Shown here: one piece after another, positions 33,624-43,019 of the stretch
How positions within the stretch are numbered: the first letter of the stretch is position 1
Layout: each line of letters starts with the position of its first letter
NCBI GenBank assembly: GCA_049115695.1
Contig: JAGDZR010000006.1
Location: 496,001-560,000, forward strand
Direction: 5' to 3'
Source: JAGDZR01 sp049115695
GTDB taxonomy: Bacteria; Bacteroidota; Bacteroidia; Cytophagales; Cyclobacteriaceae
Length of the DNA stretch: 64,000 bases
Program-made: the position numbers and the translations under genes
Notes under the pieces: generated by a model
Database searches by the model: none
Seen by the model: the letters and a program-made list of their open reading frames with translations, nothing else
What the model was told of the DNA's origin: nothing

Positions 33624-36600
33624 TTAATAGATCGGAAGGCTAATAATGAATGTTGAACCTTGTCCCAGGGCAGAGTTGACTCGAATTGTGCCACCATGTT
33701 TTTGGATAATCTGATTGCTAATAGAAAGTCCAAGACCTGTTCCTGCTCCCACTTCTTTGGTTGTAAATAATTCTTCGAATATGCTTTCGCGAATTTCTTC
33801 GGAAATACCAGCCCCATTATCAGTGATGCGAATTTCTATATGTTGATCATCAACCTTCTCTGTGCAGATCGAAATTTTCCCATCCTCACCCAAAGCGTCT
33901 ATGGCGTTACTAATGATGTTCATAAAGACCTGATTCAATTGGCCATAATAGCATTCTATAAGTTCAATCCTCTCATCATATTGTTTTTCAACTTCAACAA
34001 TATCCTTAATCCTGTTGTTTAATAATATGAGCGTACTGTCAAGCCCTTCATGAATATCGGCCATCACCTTGTTGTTGGTGTCAAGTCGAGAGTAATTTCT
34101 TAAACCTCTTATGATCTCAAGTGTTCGAGTCGCGCCAATACGCAAATGATGGGTGCTGCTGTCCAAACTTTCCATGAGGTCAGTATAGCTTATCTCATGT
34201 TTAATCAGTTTGATTGCATCATCGTCCAAAGATTCATACTTCTTAAGCAGTTCTTTTACGTCGGCCAAATCTCTTATAAGTATATCTGCAATATTGTTGA
34301 TCGCCGAAATAGGATTATTAATCTCATGGGCAATTCCCGCTGAAACCTGGCCCAATGCCGCCATTTTTTCTGAGTTCGCCAGCTTTCTTTGTGTCAATGC
34401 AATTTCCTTAAGAGAAGCCTCTAACTGCACATTGCTTTCCTGTAGTTTTTTGGTTTTCTCATTAACCATTCGCCTAAGCTGGTCCCTGTTTTTGCGCAGT
34501 GAGTTTGTCCTCCATCTCACTGTTACAAGCGCCAGATATACCACCAACACTAGATAAATTGATCGAGCCCACCAAGTGTGCCATGGAGCAGGATCGATGT
34601 GAAATGAATAAGATATCATTTCACTATCACCGGTTTCAGTGGAGCGACCGATCAATTCAAATTTATAATCACCAGCATCCAGGTTTCGATAATCAATACT
34701 CGTTTCCTGAGTTTCATTCCACTGCTCAGTTAATCCAACCAATCTGTATTTATAAAAGAGTCCTTTTGGTCGCATCCAACCAATAGCCGAAAAGCTAAAG
34801 GCTATATGATCAATATCGTACGGTACAACCAACGATTCTGGCACATTGTAAAAAGGACGAGAGTTTGAGAAATACTGATCACTTGAATTATTAAAATCAA
34901 CAAAACTATCCATCAACTTTACATTGTTTAGCTGCAGATAGACCTCACTTTCCCTATCCACGGTGGGCGTCATCCCCCTCATTGTCAGGCTTTTGCCACC
35001 TCCCCACCATTTTCTGTCCTTACTATCAACATACCCACTGCTTGTGTAAAAATCTGGTGCCTTTAATCCGTCCTGCCTTTCATACTTACGAATTTCATAG
35101 GAGCCATTTACAAGTTCCACCTCATTCAGGCCGTTTTCAGTCGTTATCCAAATTTTACCATCCTGATCCTGTAATATGGACCAGACGTAATTATTCGATA
35201 ATCCATTATCGGAGTTAAACTTTATTGTAGTGTCTGCTTGAATAACTGATACCCCGCCCCCTTCTGTCCCAACCCATATACTCCCTAGATCATCTCTTAT
35301 AAGAGAGGTGATTTGCTCGTTCTGGAGTCCTGTGGAAACGGCCTCAAGATAAAAATCACCTTTTTCATCCCGATCGAGTTTTTTCAACCCCTCTCCATAC
35401 ACGCCTATGAGCAGGGAGCCATCCTCATTTTCAAGCATGCTGCTTATCCCTTTGTTATACTGACCATTCCCTTCATATAGTACGGCAAATTCTCCAGTTT
35501 GAGCTGAATACTGCATGATCCCCGCTCCTTCTGTTCCAATCCAAATATTCCCTTTGCTATCCTCAAAGAGTGCCCATACTTTAGAAGTCACCAAACCTTG
35601 ATCGCTTGTAAGGTGCTTGATACTTTTACGGGAGGCATCTATGATGCTGATTCCCATGTCAGAAGCCACCCATGTCTGACCATGTTTATCTTCAATGATA
35701 TCCCATATCCAATTGTCCAATAACCCTGACTCCTCATCATAAACCTCAAATTGCCTATTCCCGGCACCATCCTCGATCATTTTTGTGATCCCTCCTCCCT
35801 CTGTTCCAAACCAAATGGCTCCATCTCGATCTTCACTGAATGTAAGTACATATCGACTTGACAGCCCTTCATGTTCTGTAAAATGTTGAAATGGTAATAA
35901 CTCGTTATACTTTGCAATGCCTCCTCCGTAAGTACCAAACCAATAACTACCATAGCCATCTTCCTGTATGGACACAACATAGTTGTTCGAAAGACCATTT
36001 TCCTCACTGATATTTGAAGTAAAAATCCGATTGTCCTCAAACTCCAATTTGGCTAATCCATTACCGTAACTACCTACCCAAAGGTTATCATTTGAATCAG
36101 CTGTCAGATCCCACACCCAATCACCAACAAAACCCGATTCATGATAGAATTTATGTACCTCAACAGGCTGTTTTGTTGCTTCAGACATGACCAATCTGAA
36201 AGCACCCCACCCATTGGTCCCAAGCCAAACTGCTCCTGTCTTGTCCTGTTCAATATTCCATATTCCTTCGGACTTGATTCCATCATCCGGTGTGATGGAC
36301 ATTATTTCTGTTACCGCACTGTCTGAGAATCTAAATATGTCGACACCAACATCATTTCCACTCCAAATACTTCCATCATCGTGTTCATAAAAGGTCCATG
36401 TGAAAGAACCCTGAAGACCTGAGGTTTCATCAAACCATTCGTATTGAAATTCCATGTCACCCGTTTCCCTAACCCTAAAAACGCCCTTTTCTGTCGCCAA
36501 CCAGAAAATACCTTGACTGTCTTCGAAGACATCCCATACTCCACTTCCAGGCAAACCGGAGCTGTCTGAGAAATTATAGAAACTAGTTCCATCGTAGATG

Positions 36601-37184
36601 GAGAGCCCGATATTGGTCCCAATCCAAAGTCTACCTTTTGAATCAAATATTAATTTGGAAACAAAATCATTCAGTAAACCTTCTTTTTCACTAAATGGGT
36701 AAAAACTAACCCCATCATATCGGTAGATTCCTCCACCATAGGTTCCTGCCCAAAAGTTTCCAACCTTATCCATGGCTAATGACCAGACATATGAAGAACC
36801 TAATCCCTGATCAACATCAAGATATTGAAGGTTCATGGTCGCAGCATCCTTAAATCTTGGATCAAGCGCTGTAATCGGTTCGTTATAGATGGCTCGTTTG
36901 ATGTCCGGCTTCAACACTCCTCTACGAGGTTGGCTTAAACCTTTCTGACCTATTGTTTTTATTTCGAGCTGGCCCTTTATGTCCACAATCTCAGCAGGTC
37001 TGATTTCCTGCCTTAATGCCCGCTTCTCGACTGATGAGCCAATCTTAAGCTCATTTTCGGGCAGTTGATCCAAGGAAGTCACAATGCTCCTTTGATAAAC
37101 TTGTTGAGCAGTTAGTTCGTCATGAACAAAAGCTATATGTAAAAAAATCAGAAAGAGCAGCCTCTTCCCTAGAGATAACCTCAT
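33624..37184 (-). CDS. Two-component sensor kinase with double seven-bladed propeller
   Basis: Large membrane sensor kinase. The ATG at 37184 begins a normal signal peptide (LSLGKRLLFLIFLHIAF) and gives 1186 residues. The periplasmic part carries about 14 propeller repeats of the W-x-G-T-x-G-G-G kind (for example WAGTYGGG, WFGTEGGG, WIGTEGAG), enough for two seven-bladed propellers. A Y_Y_Y domain follows (FYKYRLVGLTEQWNE), then one membrane helix near 865-885. Next come a coiled coil, a HisKA domain with GIAHEINNP near 950, and a HATPase domain ending GLGLSISNQIIQKHGG. Unlike classical hybrid two-component systems it has no receiver or AraC domain, and no response regulator is adjacent. Confidence 0.92.
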   Translation of the reverse strand: MRLSLGKRLLFLIFLHIAFVHDELTAQQVYQRSIVTSLDQLPENELKIGSSVEKRALRQEIRPAEIVDIKGQLEIKTIGQKGLSQPRRGVLKPDIKRAIYNEPITALDPRFKDAATMNLQYLDVDQGLGSSYVWSLAMDKVGNFWAGTYGGGIYRYDGVSFYPFSEKEGLLNDFVSKLIFDSKGRLWIGTNIGLSIYDGTSFYNFSDSSGLPGSGVWDVFEDSQGIFWLATEKGVFRVRETGDMEFQYEWFDETSGLQGSFTWTFYEHDDGSIWSGNDVGVDIFRFSDSAVTEIMSITPDDGIKSEGIWNIEQDKTGAVWLGTNGWGAFRLVMSEATKQPVEVHKFYHESGFVGDWVWDLTADSNDNLWVGSYGNGLAKLEFEDNRIFTSNISEENGLSNNYVVSIQEDGYGSYWFGTYGGGIAKYNELLPFQHFTEHEGLSSRYVLTFSEDRDGAIWFGTEGGGITKMIEDGAGNRQFEVYDEESGLLDNWIWDIIEDKHGQTWVASDMGISIIDASRKSIKHLTSDQGLVTSKVWALFEDSKGNIWIGTEGAGIMQYSAQTGEFAVLYEGNGQYNKGISSMLENEDGSLLIGVYGEGLKKLDRDEKGDFYLEAVSTGLQNEQITSLIRDDLGSIWVGTEGGGVSVIQADTTIKFNSDNGLSNNYVWSILQDQDGKIWITTENGLNEVELVNGSYEIRKYERQDGLKAPDFYTSSGYVDSKDRKWWGGGKSLTMRGMTPTVDRESEVYLQLNNVKLMDSFVDFNNSSDQYFSNSRPFYNVPESLVVPYDIDHIAFSFSAIGWMRPKGLFYKYRLVGLTEQWNETQETSIDYRNLDAGDYKFELIGRSTETGDSEMISYSFHIDPAPWHTWWARSIYLVLVVYLALVTVRWRTNSLRKNRDQLRRMVNEKTKKLQESNVQLEASLKEIALTQRKLANSEKMAALGQVSAGIAHEINNPISAINNIADILIRDLADVKELLKKYESLDDDAIKLIKHEISYTDLMESLDSSTHHLRIGATRTLEIIRGLRNYSRLDTNNKVMADIHEGLDSTLILLNNRIKDIVEVEKQYDERIELIECYYGQLNQVFMNIISNAIDALGEDGKISICTEKVDDQHIEIRITDNGAGISEEIRESIFEELFTTKEVGAGTGLGLSISNQIIQKHGGTIRVNSALGQGSTFIISLPIY

Positions 37185-37305
37185 TTTTTGTGTTGTATTG
37201 GTGACTAATGGAATAACCCAAAAAATTGTAATACAATAATTACATAAGCGAGAACACAATAATAACTGAATACTTAGAAAAGTCGTGAACCTTTTAACGA
37301 AACGA

Positions 37306-37313
37306 TAGATTTG
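37306..37313 (+). promoter_or_regulatory. -7 promoter box 4 nt from the rluA-family start
   Basis: TAGATTTG matches TAnnTTTG exactly and ends 4 nt before the ATG, so transcription would begin at or next to the start codon (leaderless). No clear TTG is present at the -33 position. Confidence 0.45.
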
Positions 37314-37317
37314 CCTT

Positions 37318-38208
37318 ATGGTAGTAATTAATCAACTTACAGCTCAAAATGTGCCCCCTTCAATCAGGTTGGCTGATTATTTGATTAATCAATTCGAGCA
37401 GTGCCACACTAAATCTTCTCTGAAAAAAGCTATCAAAAAGTCGGAAATTCTTGTCAATGGATTACCTGGTAAAACCAGCCATATCGTTCGTGAACAAGAC
37501 TTGATTCAGCTAATCGATCACGAAACCATTGAACCACGTCCGTACCCAATTGACCTAGATGTCATATATGAAGATTCTCACATGACCATTGTGCTCAAAC
37601 CTGCCGGACTAGTGGTTAGCGGCAACCAGTGGCGAACACTCCAAAACTGCCTCCCCGAAAATATCACAGCTACTTCAGTCAATGATGCTCTTAAGTATGC
37701 CAGACCTGTTCATCGACTTGACGCACAAACCTCTGGCCTGGTGGTAGTCTCTAAGACCAGGAGCGCACACATCTTGCTTTCAAAAGCCTTTGAACAAAGA
37801 CAAGTCCAGAAAACCTACCATGCGATCGTAATGGGTAATCTGGAAGGATCAGGATTAATTGACAAAGATATTGAAGGTAAGTCTGCGTCAAGCACATTCT
37901 CTTCCTTGCAAGTTGTACCTTCATTAAGAAGTGAGCACTTAAGTCTGATTGAACTGAGTCCTAAAACAGGGAGAACTCATCAACTAAGAATTCACATGGC
38001 AAGCATTGACCATCCGATAGTCGGAGATAAACTTTATGGTGAAGTCGGGAATACCCTTCAACACAAGGGATTATTCCTTTGCGCTACGGCACTCCAGCTA
38101 AAACATCCGATAACCAATGAGGAGTTGAAAGTAGAAATTGGAGTTCCCAATAAGTTCTACTCTTTGCTGAAAAGAGAGGAAACCAGGTATCGCAAATACC
38201 GTGAATGA
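37318..38208 (+). CDS. RluA-family RNA pseudouridine synthase
   Basis: Enzyme of 296 residues isomerising uridine in rRNA or tRNA. An S4-like N-terminal region (about 15-75, RLADYLINQ and SEILVNGLPGK) precedes the catalytic domain. The active-site motif HRLDAQTSGLVV near 137-148 holds the essential Asp. RTHQLRIHMASIDHPIVGDKLYG near 220-242 is the other family signature. Sub-type (RluA, C or D) and target position cannot be fixed from the sequence. The gene is divergent from the giant sensor kinase and has its own -7 box right against the ATG. Confidence 0.92.
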   Translation: MVVINQLTAQNVPPSIRLADYLINQFEQCHTKSSLKKAIKKSEILVNGLPGKTSHIVREQDLIQLIDHETIEPRPYPIDLDVIYEDSHMTIVLKPAGLVVSGNQWRTLQNCLPENITATSVNDALKYARPVHRLDAQTSGLVVVSKTRSAHILLSKAFEQRQVQKTYHAIVMGNLEGSGLIDKDIEGKSASSTFSSLQVVPSLRSEHLSLIELSPKTGRTHQLRIHMASIDHPIVGDKLYGEVGNTLQHKGLFLCATALQLKHPITNEELKVEIGVPNKFYSLLKREETRYRKYRE

Positions 38209-38244
38209 TTTTGTATCTTGCTACATAGTAGTACGGATAATATT

Positions 38245-40584
38245 ATGAAACGATTAATAAATGCTTCACTGGCATTGCTGCTTACCACATCGCTAGTATT
38301 CGGGCAAAAAACACAATTGGTAAAGGGGAGAGTAATAGACGGAGACTCTCAAATGCCGTTGATCGGTGCAACGGTGTATTACTACGATCAGGATTCAGTC
38401 CAAAAAGGTGGTGTTACGGACATTGATGGATTCTACCAATTACCTGACGCACCTGTTGGTCGTCAAATTATCTATGCTTCATATTTTGGATATAATCCAT
38501 GGACCTCTGGTTATCAGGAAATAACAACGGGTAAAGAAGTCGTGCTTAATATCAATATGATAGAATCTGTAGTGAACATGGATGCGGTAACCGTATCAGC
38601 GGAAAAATTGAATACAGAAGCCAATAATGAATTTTCTGTGATAAGTGTGCGGTCTTTTGATGTAGAAGAAACGCAACGATATGCAGGAAGTCTTAATGAT
38701 GTAGGTCGAATGGCCATGTCGCTTCCAGGAGTTCAATTTTCACAGCAAGACAATGAAAACACCATGGTGATCAGGGCCAATTCTCCAATGGGTGTACTCT
38801 GGAGGCTGGAGGGGGTTGACATTGCCAATCCCAATCACTTTGCAGACAGATTTACAGGTGGTGGAGGCATCAGTGCTTTAAGCATTAATGTGATGGGAGG
38901 TTCAGACTTTGCGACGGGAGCATTTGCTCCAGAATATGGTAATGCGCTGGCCGGTGTAATGGATCTCAAATTCAGAAAAGGAAACACCTCAAACCGTGAA
39001 AGTAGATTTCAAATAGGGTTGATTGGAATCGACCTGGCTACTGAAGGCCCCATCAAGGAAAATGAAGGTTCATATCTGGTAAACTACAGATACTCAACGC
39101 TCGGCATTCTCGCTGCAATGGGTATCCGAGTAGTCCAGCCTAATGTTTCTAATACCTTTCAGGATTTGTCATTCAACGTTTACCACAGAATTGGGTCCAA
39201 AACTTTCTTGAATGTATTCGGATTTGGCGGGATCAGTAAAGAAAGGCGGGATCATATAGAAGTTGAAGATGTAAATGATTGGGAGTTTTATAGAGATTCA
39301 TGGGAATACGCTTTTGATACCTATACAGGTGCAATGGGCATCTCCATGACCAATCTTCTCAAAAATGATGCTTATATCAAGACAGTTGTTTCTGCTTCTG
39401 CAATTAACGTGTTTTGGAATCAAAACTGGCACCATCCAAATTATCTTGAAAAAATTGAAGAAAACTACCTCGATGGACGATTCATTGTTAATACTAAATA
39501 CCATAAAAAAATCAAGCCTGGTTATGTAATGGATGCCGGCATTCAGTTGAGTCGAAAGTTTTATGACGTTCGATATGATAGTTATGATCCGTTGTTAGGT
39601 CCAACAGGATCACCAATTGTTGATAATGCTGATCACACATATCTTGCTCAACCCTACCTACAATTCAAACAGACATTTAGCAGCAATTTCAATCTCTTAT
39701 ATGGATTGCACTCCATGTACTATGCCCTTAACAATGAGTTTTCGCTGGAGCCACGTGTGGCGTTGCAGTATCAACCCCGAACCAATTATATTGCTACACT
39801 TGCAGTGGGCAAGCATAGCCAAACCATGCCTTTTGCATTGGAAGAAGCCAATATTGGTAACAATGATCTCCTATTGCCAAAAGCTTACCATGTCGTCCTG
39901 GGTCAGGACTTCTACTTTAAAAACAACTTTCATGTAAAAGTGGAACCTTATTTCCAGCGCTTATTTCATGTACCAGTGAGTCAAGATATAACAAGTAGCT
40001 ACTGGAGTTTAAACCAGGAAGACAATCTGACAGTGCAGCAGTTGGTCTCTGAAGGTTTGGGCATGAATTATGGGGCAGATCTTACGATAGAAAAGTTCTT
40101 TTCAAATCACATTTTCTTCCTGATGTCGGGATCTGGATACAAGTCCGTTTACAACATGAACAATGGCGGCTTCACACAGTGGTTCAGCACAAGGTATAAC
40201 AGCAATTACAATGGAAGCGTAATGGTTGGTAAAGAATGGCCACTCAAAAACGACAGAGCCATTGAATTCACCACTAGGTTTTTAGCCGCTGGAGGATTAA
40301 GGTATACCCCAATCAATGAACGCCTATCAATATTGGCACAATCACCTGTTGAAGAGCAGGATCGAGCATTCGAACTTCAGAATGATCCCTACTCAAGACT
40401 TGATATCAGATTGGCCTACCGGAAGAATAACCCTAAAACATCGTGGAAAGTATCACTGGATATTCAAAATACTACCGTCAACCAAAACTTCAAAAGACCG
40501 TACTTTGATTACCTGACCACTCAAATTCGCTTTGAAGAACAAGCTGGTTTGGTACCTGTTATTAGCTACACCCTTGACTTTTAA
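38245..40584 (+). CDS. TonB-dependent receptor with CarboxypepD-regulatory-like domain
   Basis: Outer-membrane receptor of 779 residues from the ATG at 38245, which opens a clean signal peptide (KRLINASLALLLTTSLVFGQ). A regulatory-like beta domain (about 25-110, GVTDIDGFYQLPDAPVG) is followed by a plug (GRMAMSLPGVQFSQQDNEN, WRLEGVDIANPNHF) near 150-220 and a long barrel rich in aromatic strands. It ends VISYTLDF with the C-terminal Phe of outer-membrane barrels. It is of the DUF-type plug receptors common in Cytophagales. Ligand unknown. A TerB-like gene follows after 50 nt on the same strand. Confidence 0.9.
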   Translation: MKRLINASLALLLTTSLVFGQKTQLVKGRVIDGDSQMPLIGATVYYYDQDSVQKGGVTDIDGFYQLPDAPVGRQIIYASYFGYNPWTSGYQEITTGKEVVLNINMIESVVNMDAVTVSAEKLNTEANNEFSVISVRSFDVEETQRYAGSLNDVGRMAMSLPGVQFSQQDNENTMVIRANSPMGVLWRLEGVDIANPNHFADRFTGGGGISALSINVMGGSDFATGAFAPEYGNALAGVMDLKFRKGNTSNRESRFQIGLIGIDLATEGPIKENEGSYLVNYRYSTLGILAAMGIRVVQPNVSNTFQDLSFNVYHRIGSKTFLNVFGFGGISKERRDHIEVEDVNDWEFYRDSWEYAFDTYTGAMGISMTNLLKNDAYIKTVVSASAINVFWNQNWHHPNYLEKIEENYLDGRFIVNTKYHKKIKPGYVMDAGIQLSRKFYDVRYDSYDPLLGPTGSPIVDNADHTYLAQPYLQFKQTFSSNFNLLYGLHSMYYALNNEFSLEPRVALQYQPRTNYIATLAVGKHSQTMPFALEEANIGNNDLLLPKAYHVVLGQDFYFKNNFHVKVEPYFQRLFHVPVSQDITSSYWSLNQEDNLTVQQLVSEGLGMNYGADLTIEKFFSNHIFFLMSGSGYKSVYNMNNGGFTQWFSTRYNSNYNGSVMVGKEWPLKNDRAIEFTTRFLAAGGLRYTPINERLSILAQSPVEEQDRAFELQNDPYSRLDIRLAYRKNNPKTSWKVSLDIQNTTVNQNFKRPYFDYLTTQIRFEEQAGLVPVISYTLDF

Positions 40585-40634
40585 CTTTACATTCCCAAAA
40601 ATGATTCGTATTTTATGAAACAAGAACAGCGAAA

Positions 40635-41024
40635 ATGGAATATGAATTAAAAAAACAGTTGAACTTATTGATTCAACTAGCCAAGTCAGACAACTATTTC
40701 TCTGATTCTGAAAAGGAAACCATATTGAGAATCGGTAAAGAGCATGGTGCAGAAAAAGCAGAAGTGGAGATTTTGTTCGAGTCTAATGAAATCAAGGAAA
40801 GTCTGGCTCCTATGACGCTTACAGCCAAAATGGATTTTCTATTGGACTGTATTGTCGTATTGATGGCTGACGCCCATATTGAGGAAGCAGAAGAAAAGTT
40901 TGCCAAACAAACTGCCTGTAAATTGGGTTTTAAAGAGGAGGTGATCACCTTTTTGATCAATTATCAAGGCATGGACAAAGACACAATCAAAGATCTCATG
41001 GTACCATATTTAATTCACAATTGA
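40635..41024 (+). CDS. TerB-like helical domain protein
   Basis: Protein of 129 residues, all-helical, resembling the TerB/TerB-like fold: IQLAKSDNYFSDSEKETILRIGKEHG near 14-39 and a second similar half IVVLMADAHIEEAEEKFAKQTACKLGF. Acidic residues at the start of helices in each half fit the metal-binding pattern of TerB relatives. No other tellurite-type ter gene is present, so a stress role is only a family hint. The next ATG lies 2 nt after its stop, indicating an operon with the metallo-beta-lactamase-fold gene. Confidence 0.75.
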   Translation: MEYELKKQLNLLIQLAKSDNYFSDSEKETILRIGKEHGAEKAEVEILFESNEIKESLAPMTLTAKMDFLLDCIVVLMADAHIEEAEEKFAKQTACKLGFKEEVITFLINYQGMDKDTIKDLMVPYLIHN

Positions 41025-41026
41025 GA

Positions 41027-41773
41027 ATGAAGTCATTAATACTTATACTATTGCTCGGCTTGGGAGTCAATGTATTTGCACAGCGTGCCACTCCGGATGT
41101 GATCCCTTCAGAACTAGGAGAAATCACTATTCAACCCATTTTGCATGGCACATTGGTTCTTACCGTAAATGATCAAACCATTTACGTTGATCCATATGGT
41201 GGGAAAGAAGCATTTGAAGAGCAAAAAAGTCCAGATCTGGTTCTCATAACAGATATCCATGGCGACCATCACAATCAAAAAACACTTGACGCCTTAGATC
41301 TCAGTAGTACAAAATTTATTGCTCCAGCAGCGGTTATAGAGAAACTTCCGAGCGATTATAACAGTGAAACTTTGAGCAATGGAGAGGAGACAACCTGGAA
41401 GGATATTAAAATTGAAGCCTTGCCGATGTATAATCTTCCGGAGGACGAAGAAAGTAGACATCCTAAGGGAAGAGGTAACGGATATGTTTTGAACATTGGT
41501 GGCAAAAGAATCTACCTATCAGGCGATACAGAAGACATCACAGAGATGCGAGCACTAAAATCTATTGATATAGCTTTCGTATGCATGAATCTTCCCTATA
41601 CAATGGATGTGAACCAGGCAGCAAATGCTGTTTCAGCATTTAAACCAATAATTGTGTATCCATATCACTATAGGGGTCAGGGTGGCTTAAGTGATATAGA
41701 TCGATTTAAAAGTCTGGTCAATGACAGTGCCCCCAATGTAGAAGTGCGACTTAGAAATTGGTATCCTAACTAG
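41027..41773 (+). CDS. Exported metallo-beta-lactamase-fold hydrolase (UlaG-like)
   Basis: Protein of about 248 residues. A TTG two codons upstream of the ATG overlaps the previous stop, but ATG is preferred. A signal peptide (KSLILILLLGLGVNVFAQ) directs it to the periplasm. The fold motifs are DIHGDHHNQKT near 80-90, a variant of HxHxDH; LSGDTED near 168 with the bridging Asp; and a late His in PYHYRGQGG. It resembles the UlaG/Zn-dependent hydrolase branch. Substrate unknown. It sits between a TerB-like gene and a methyltransferase-like membrane protein on one strand. Confidence 0.85.
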   Translation: MKSLILILLLGLGVNVFAQRATPDVIPSELGEITIQPILHGTLVLTVNDQTIYVDPYGGKEAFEEQKSPDLVLITDIHGDHHNQKTLDALDLSSTKFIAPAAVIEKLPSDYNSETLSNGEETTWKDIKIEALPMYNLPEDEESRHPKGRGNGYVLNIGGKRIYLSGDTEDITEMRALKSIDIAFVCMNLPYTMDVNQAANAVSAFKPIIVYPYHYRGQGGLSDIDRFKSLVNDSAPNVEVRLRNWYPN

Positions 41774-41799
41774 CATTTACACCATATTTATCGCCAATC

Positions 41800-42519
41800 A
41801 TGGCACTTCAGCAAGAACTAGAGGCTCAGGGTAGCTTTCTTTTTAAACATAGAGGTACACTGCCTGTAGTGGGCATAGTGGGAGGTCTGATTGTTTATGC
41901 TGTTCATCGGGCCCCTGATCAATTGCCAGTTGGTGAATTTACTTATGAATTAATCTGCCTATCCGTTGCATTGGTAGGTCAAATCATCCGCGCCTACACA
42001 GTGGGCTCTACTCCTCCTCGAACATCGGGAAGAAATACAAACAAACAGGTGGCAGACACGCTCAATACCCGTGGCATCTACTCAATCGTAAGACACCCCC
42101 TTTATTTGGGCAACTTGTTTATGTGGCTAGGAATTGCGATGATGAGCCAACATGTATGGTTTGTGCTCCTATTTCTACTGATCTATTGGGTTTATTACGA
42201 GCGAATCATGTACACCGAGGAACAATTTCTACAACGAAAATTTCAACATGATTTTATAGAGTGGTCTTCAAAAACACCGGCAATCATTCCTGTTTTCAAG
42301 CAGTTCTCAAGTGCTCAGCATCCGTTTCAATGGGTAAAAGTACTCAGGAAAGAAAAAAATGGTCTAGCAGCATTATTTATCCTTATTGAAATCTATCATA
42401 GCCTTGGACTATGGATGGACAATCAAACTTGGAAAATGGACTTCTGGGGTTGGGCGATGGTCTTGGCTGTCCTCTATTATACCGTCATCAAGATTCAGAA
42501 TAAACTAGCAATCAACTAG
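41800..42519 (+). CDS. Isoprenylcysteine-methyltransferase-like membrane protein
   Basis: Integral membrane protein of 239 residues with about five to six hydrophobic segments. The family signature near 90-110 is RGIYSIVRHPLYLGNLF, containing the RHPxYxG motif that binds S-adenosylmethionine in ICMT/PEMT enzymes. The following YYERIMYTEEQFLQRKF region also fits. Bacterial members methylate lipids such as phosphatidylethanolamine or lipid A phosphate, or small molecules; the substrate here is open. It overlaps the convergent DUF5606 gene by 8 bases at the 3' ends. Confidence 0.82.
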   Translation: MALQQELEAQGSFLFKHRGTLPVVGIVGGLIVYAVHRAPDQLPVGEFTYELICLSVALVGQIIRAYTVGSTPPRTSGRNTNKQVADTLNTRGIYSIVRHPLYLGNLFMWLGIAMMSQHVWFVLLFLLIYWVYYERIMYTEEQFLQRKFQHDFIEWSSKTPAIIPVFKQFSSAQHPFQWVKVLRKEKNGLAALFILIEIYHSLGLWMDNQTWKMDFWGWAMVLAVLYYTVIKIQNKLAIN

Positions 42520-42961
42520 ATTTCTCCTCCGATTCAGATCCTTTCTCTTCTTCTGACTTTTCTTCTTCAGCCAATAGATCAGGTGCTATGTCAACCAACA
42601 GGCCGTACCAGTTTACCAGTTTCTTAATATCTGAAACGTATACTCGTTCATCATCATAATTTGGTAGTACATGCTGAAGGAAAGACTTCAATTCATCAGG
42701 ATCGGAATTTTTATCCACTCCTGCATCACCGTTGAACTCAGCATGAATCTTTCGCATCACTTCTTCCAAAGGGACAGACCCCTCTCCATCTGTTGTGTAG
42801 ATAGAGATTTCGGAAAGCACCGAAACTTTGGCGTTCATGCCGACTACCAATTTTTTCTTGGCAGCATCCATTGATTCAAGAATGACTCCACTTCGGGTTG
42901 GATTTACTACTTTGAACAATCCCCCTTTTCCGGAGACAGATGCAATGTCACTGTATTCCAT
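42512..42961 (-). CDS. DUF5606-like conserved protein
   Basis: Protein of 149 residues that I recall as a Bacteroidota-specific domain of unknown function. The conserved-looking N-terminal segment is DIASVSGKGGLFKVVNPTRS, then GVILESMDAAKKKLVV, a small beta module. A helical segment (VPLEEVMRKIHAEF and ELKSFLQHVLPNYD) follows, with VSDIKKLVNWYGLL near 110-123 and a Glu/Ser-rich tail. No signal or membrane segment. One of the best promoters in the window lies immediately upstream. It is tail-to-tail and overlapping with the methyltransferase-like gene. Confidence 0.75.
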   Translation of the reverse strand: MEYSDIASVSGKGGLFKVVNPTRSGVILESMDAAKKKLVVGMNAKVSVLSEISIYTTDGEGSVPLEEVMRKIHAEFNGDAGVDKNSDPDELKSFLQHVLPNYDDERVYVSDIKKLVNWYGLLVDIAPDLLAEEEKSEEEKGSESEEKSS

Positions 42962-42983
42962 AATTACCTCTTAAAAAAGGATG

Positions 42984-43013
42984 CAAAGCTATGAATTTGT
43001 TTTCATTCACCAA
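42984..43013 (-). promoter_or_regulatory. Promoter of DUF5606-like gene
   Basis: On the minus strand, TTG (43011-43013), a 19-nt gap and TAGCTTTG (42984-42991) match the Bacteroidota -33/-7 consensus exactly. The -7 box ends 22 nt before the ATG. The -33 box lies just before the 3' end of the neighbouring gene. Confidence 0.72.
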
Positions 43014-43019
43014 GCAGAT

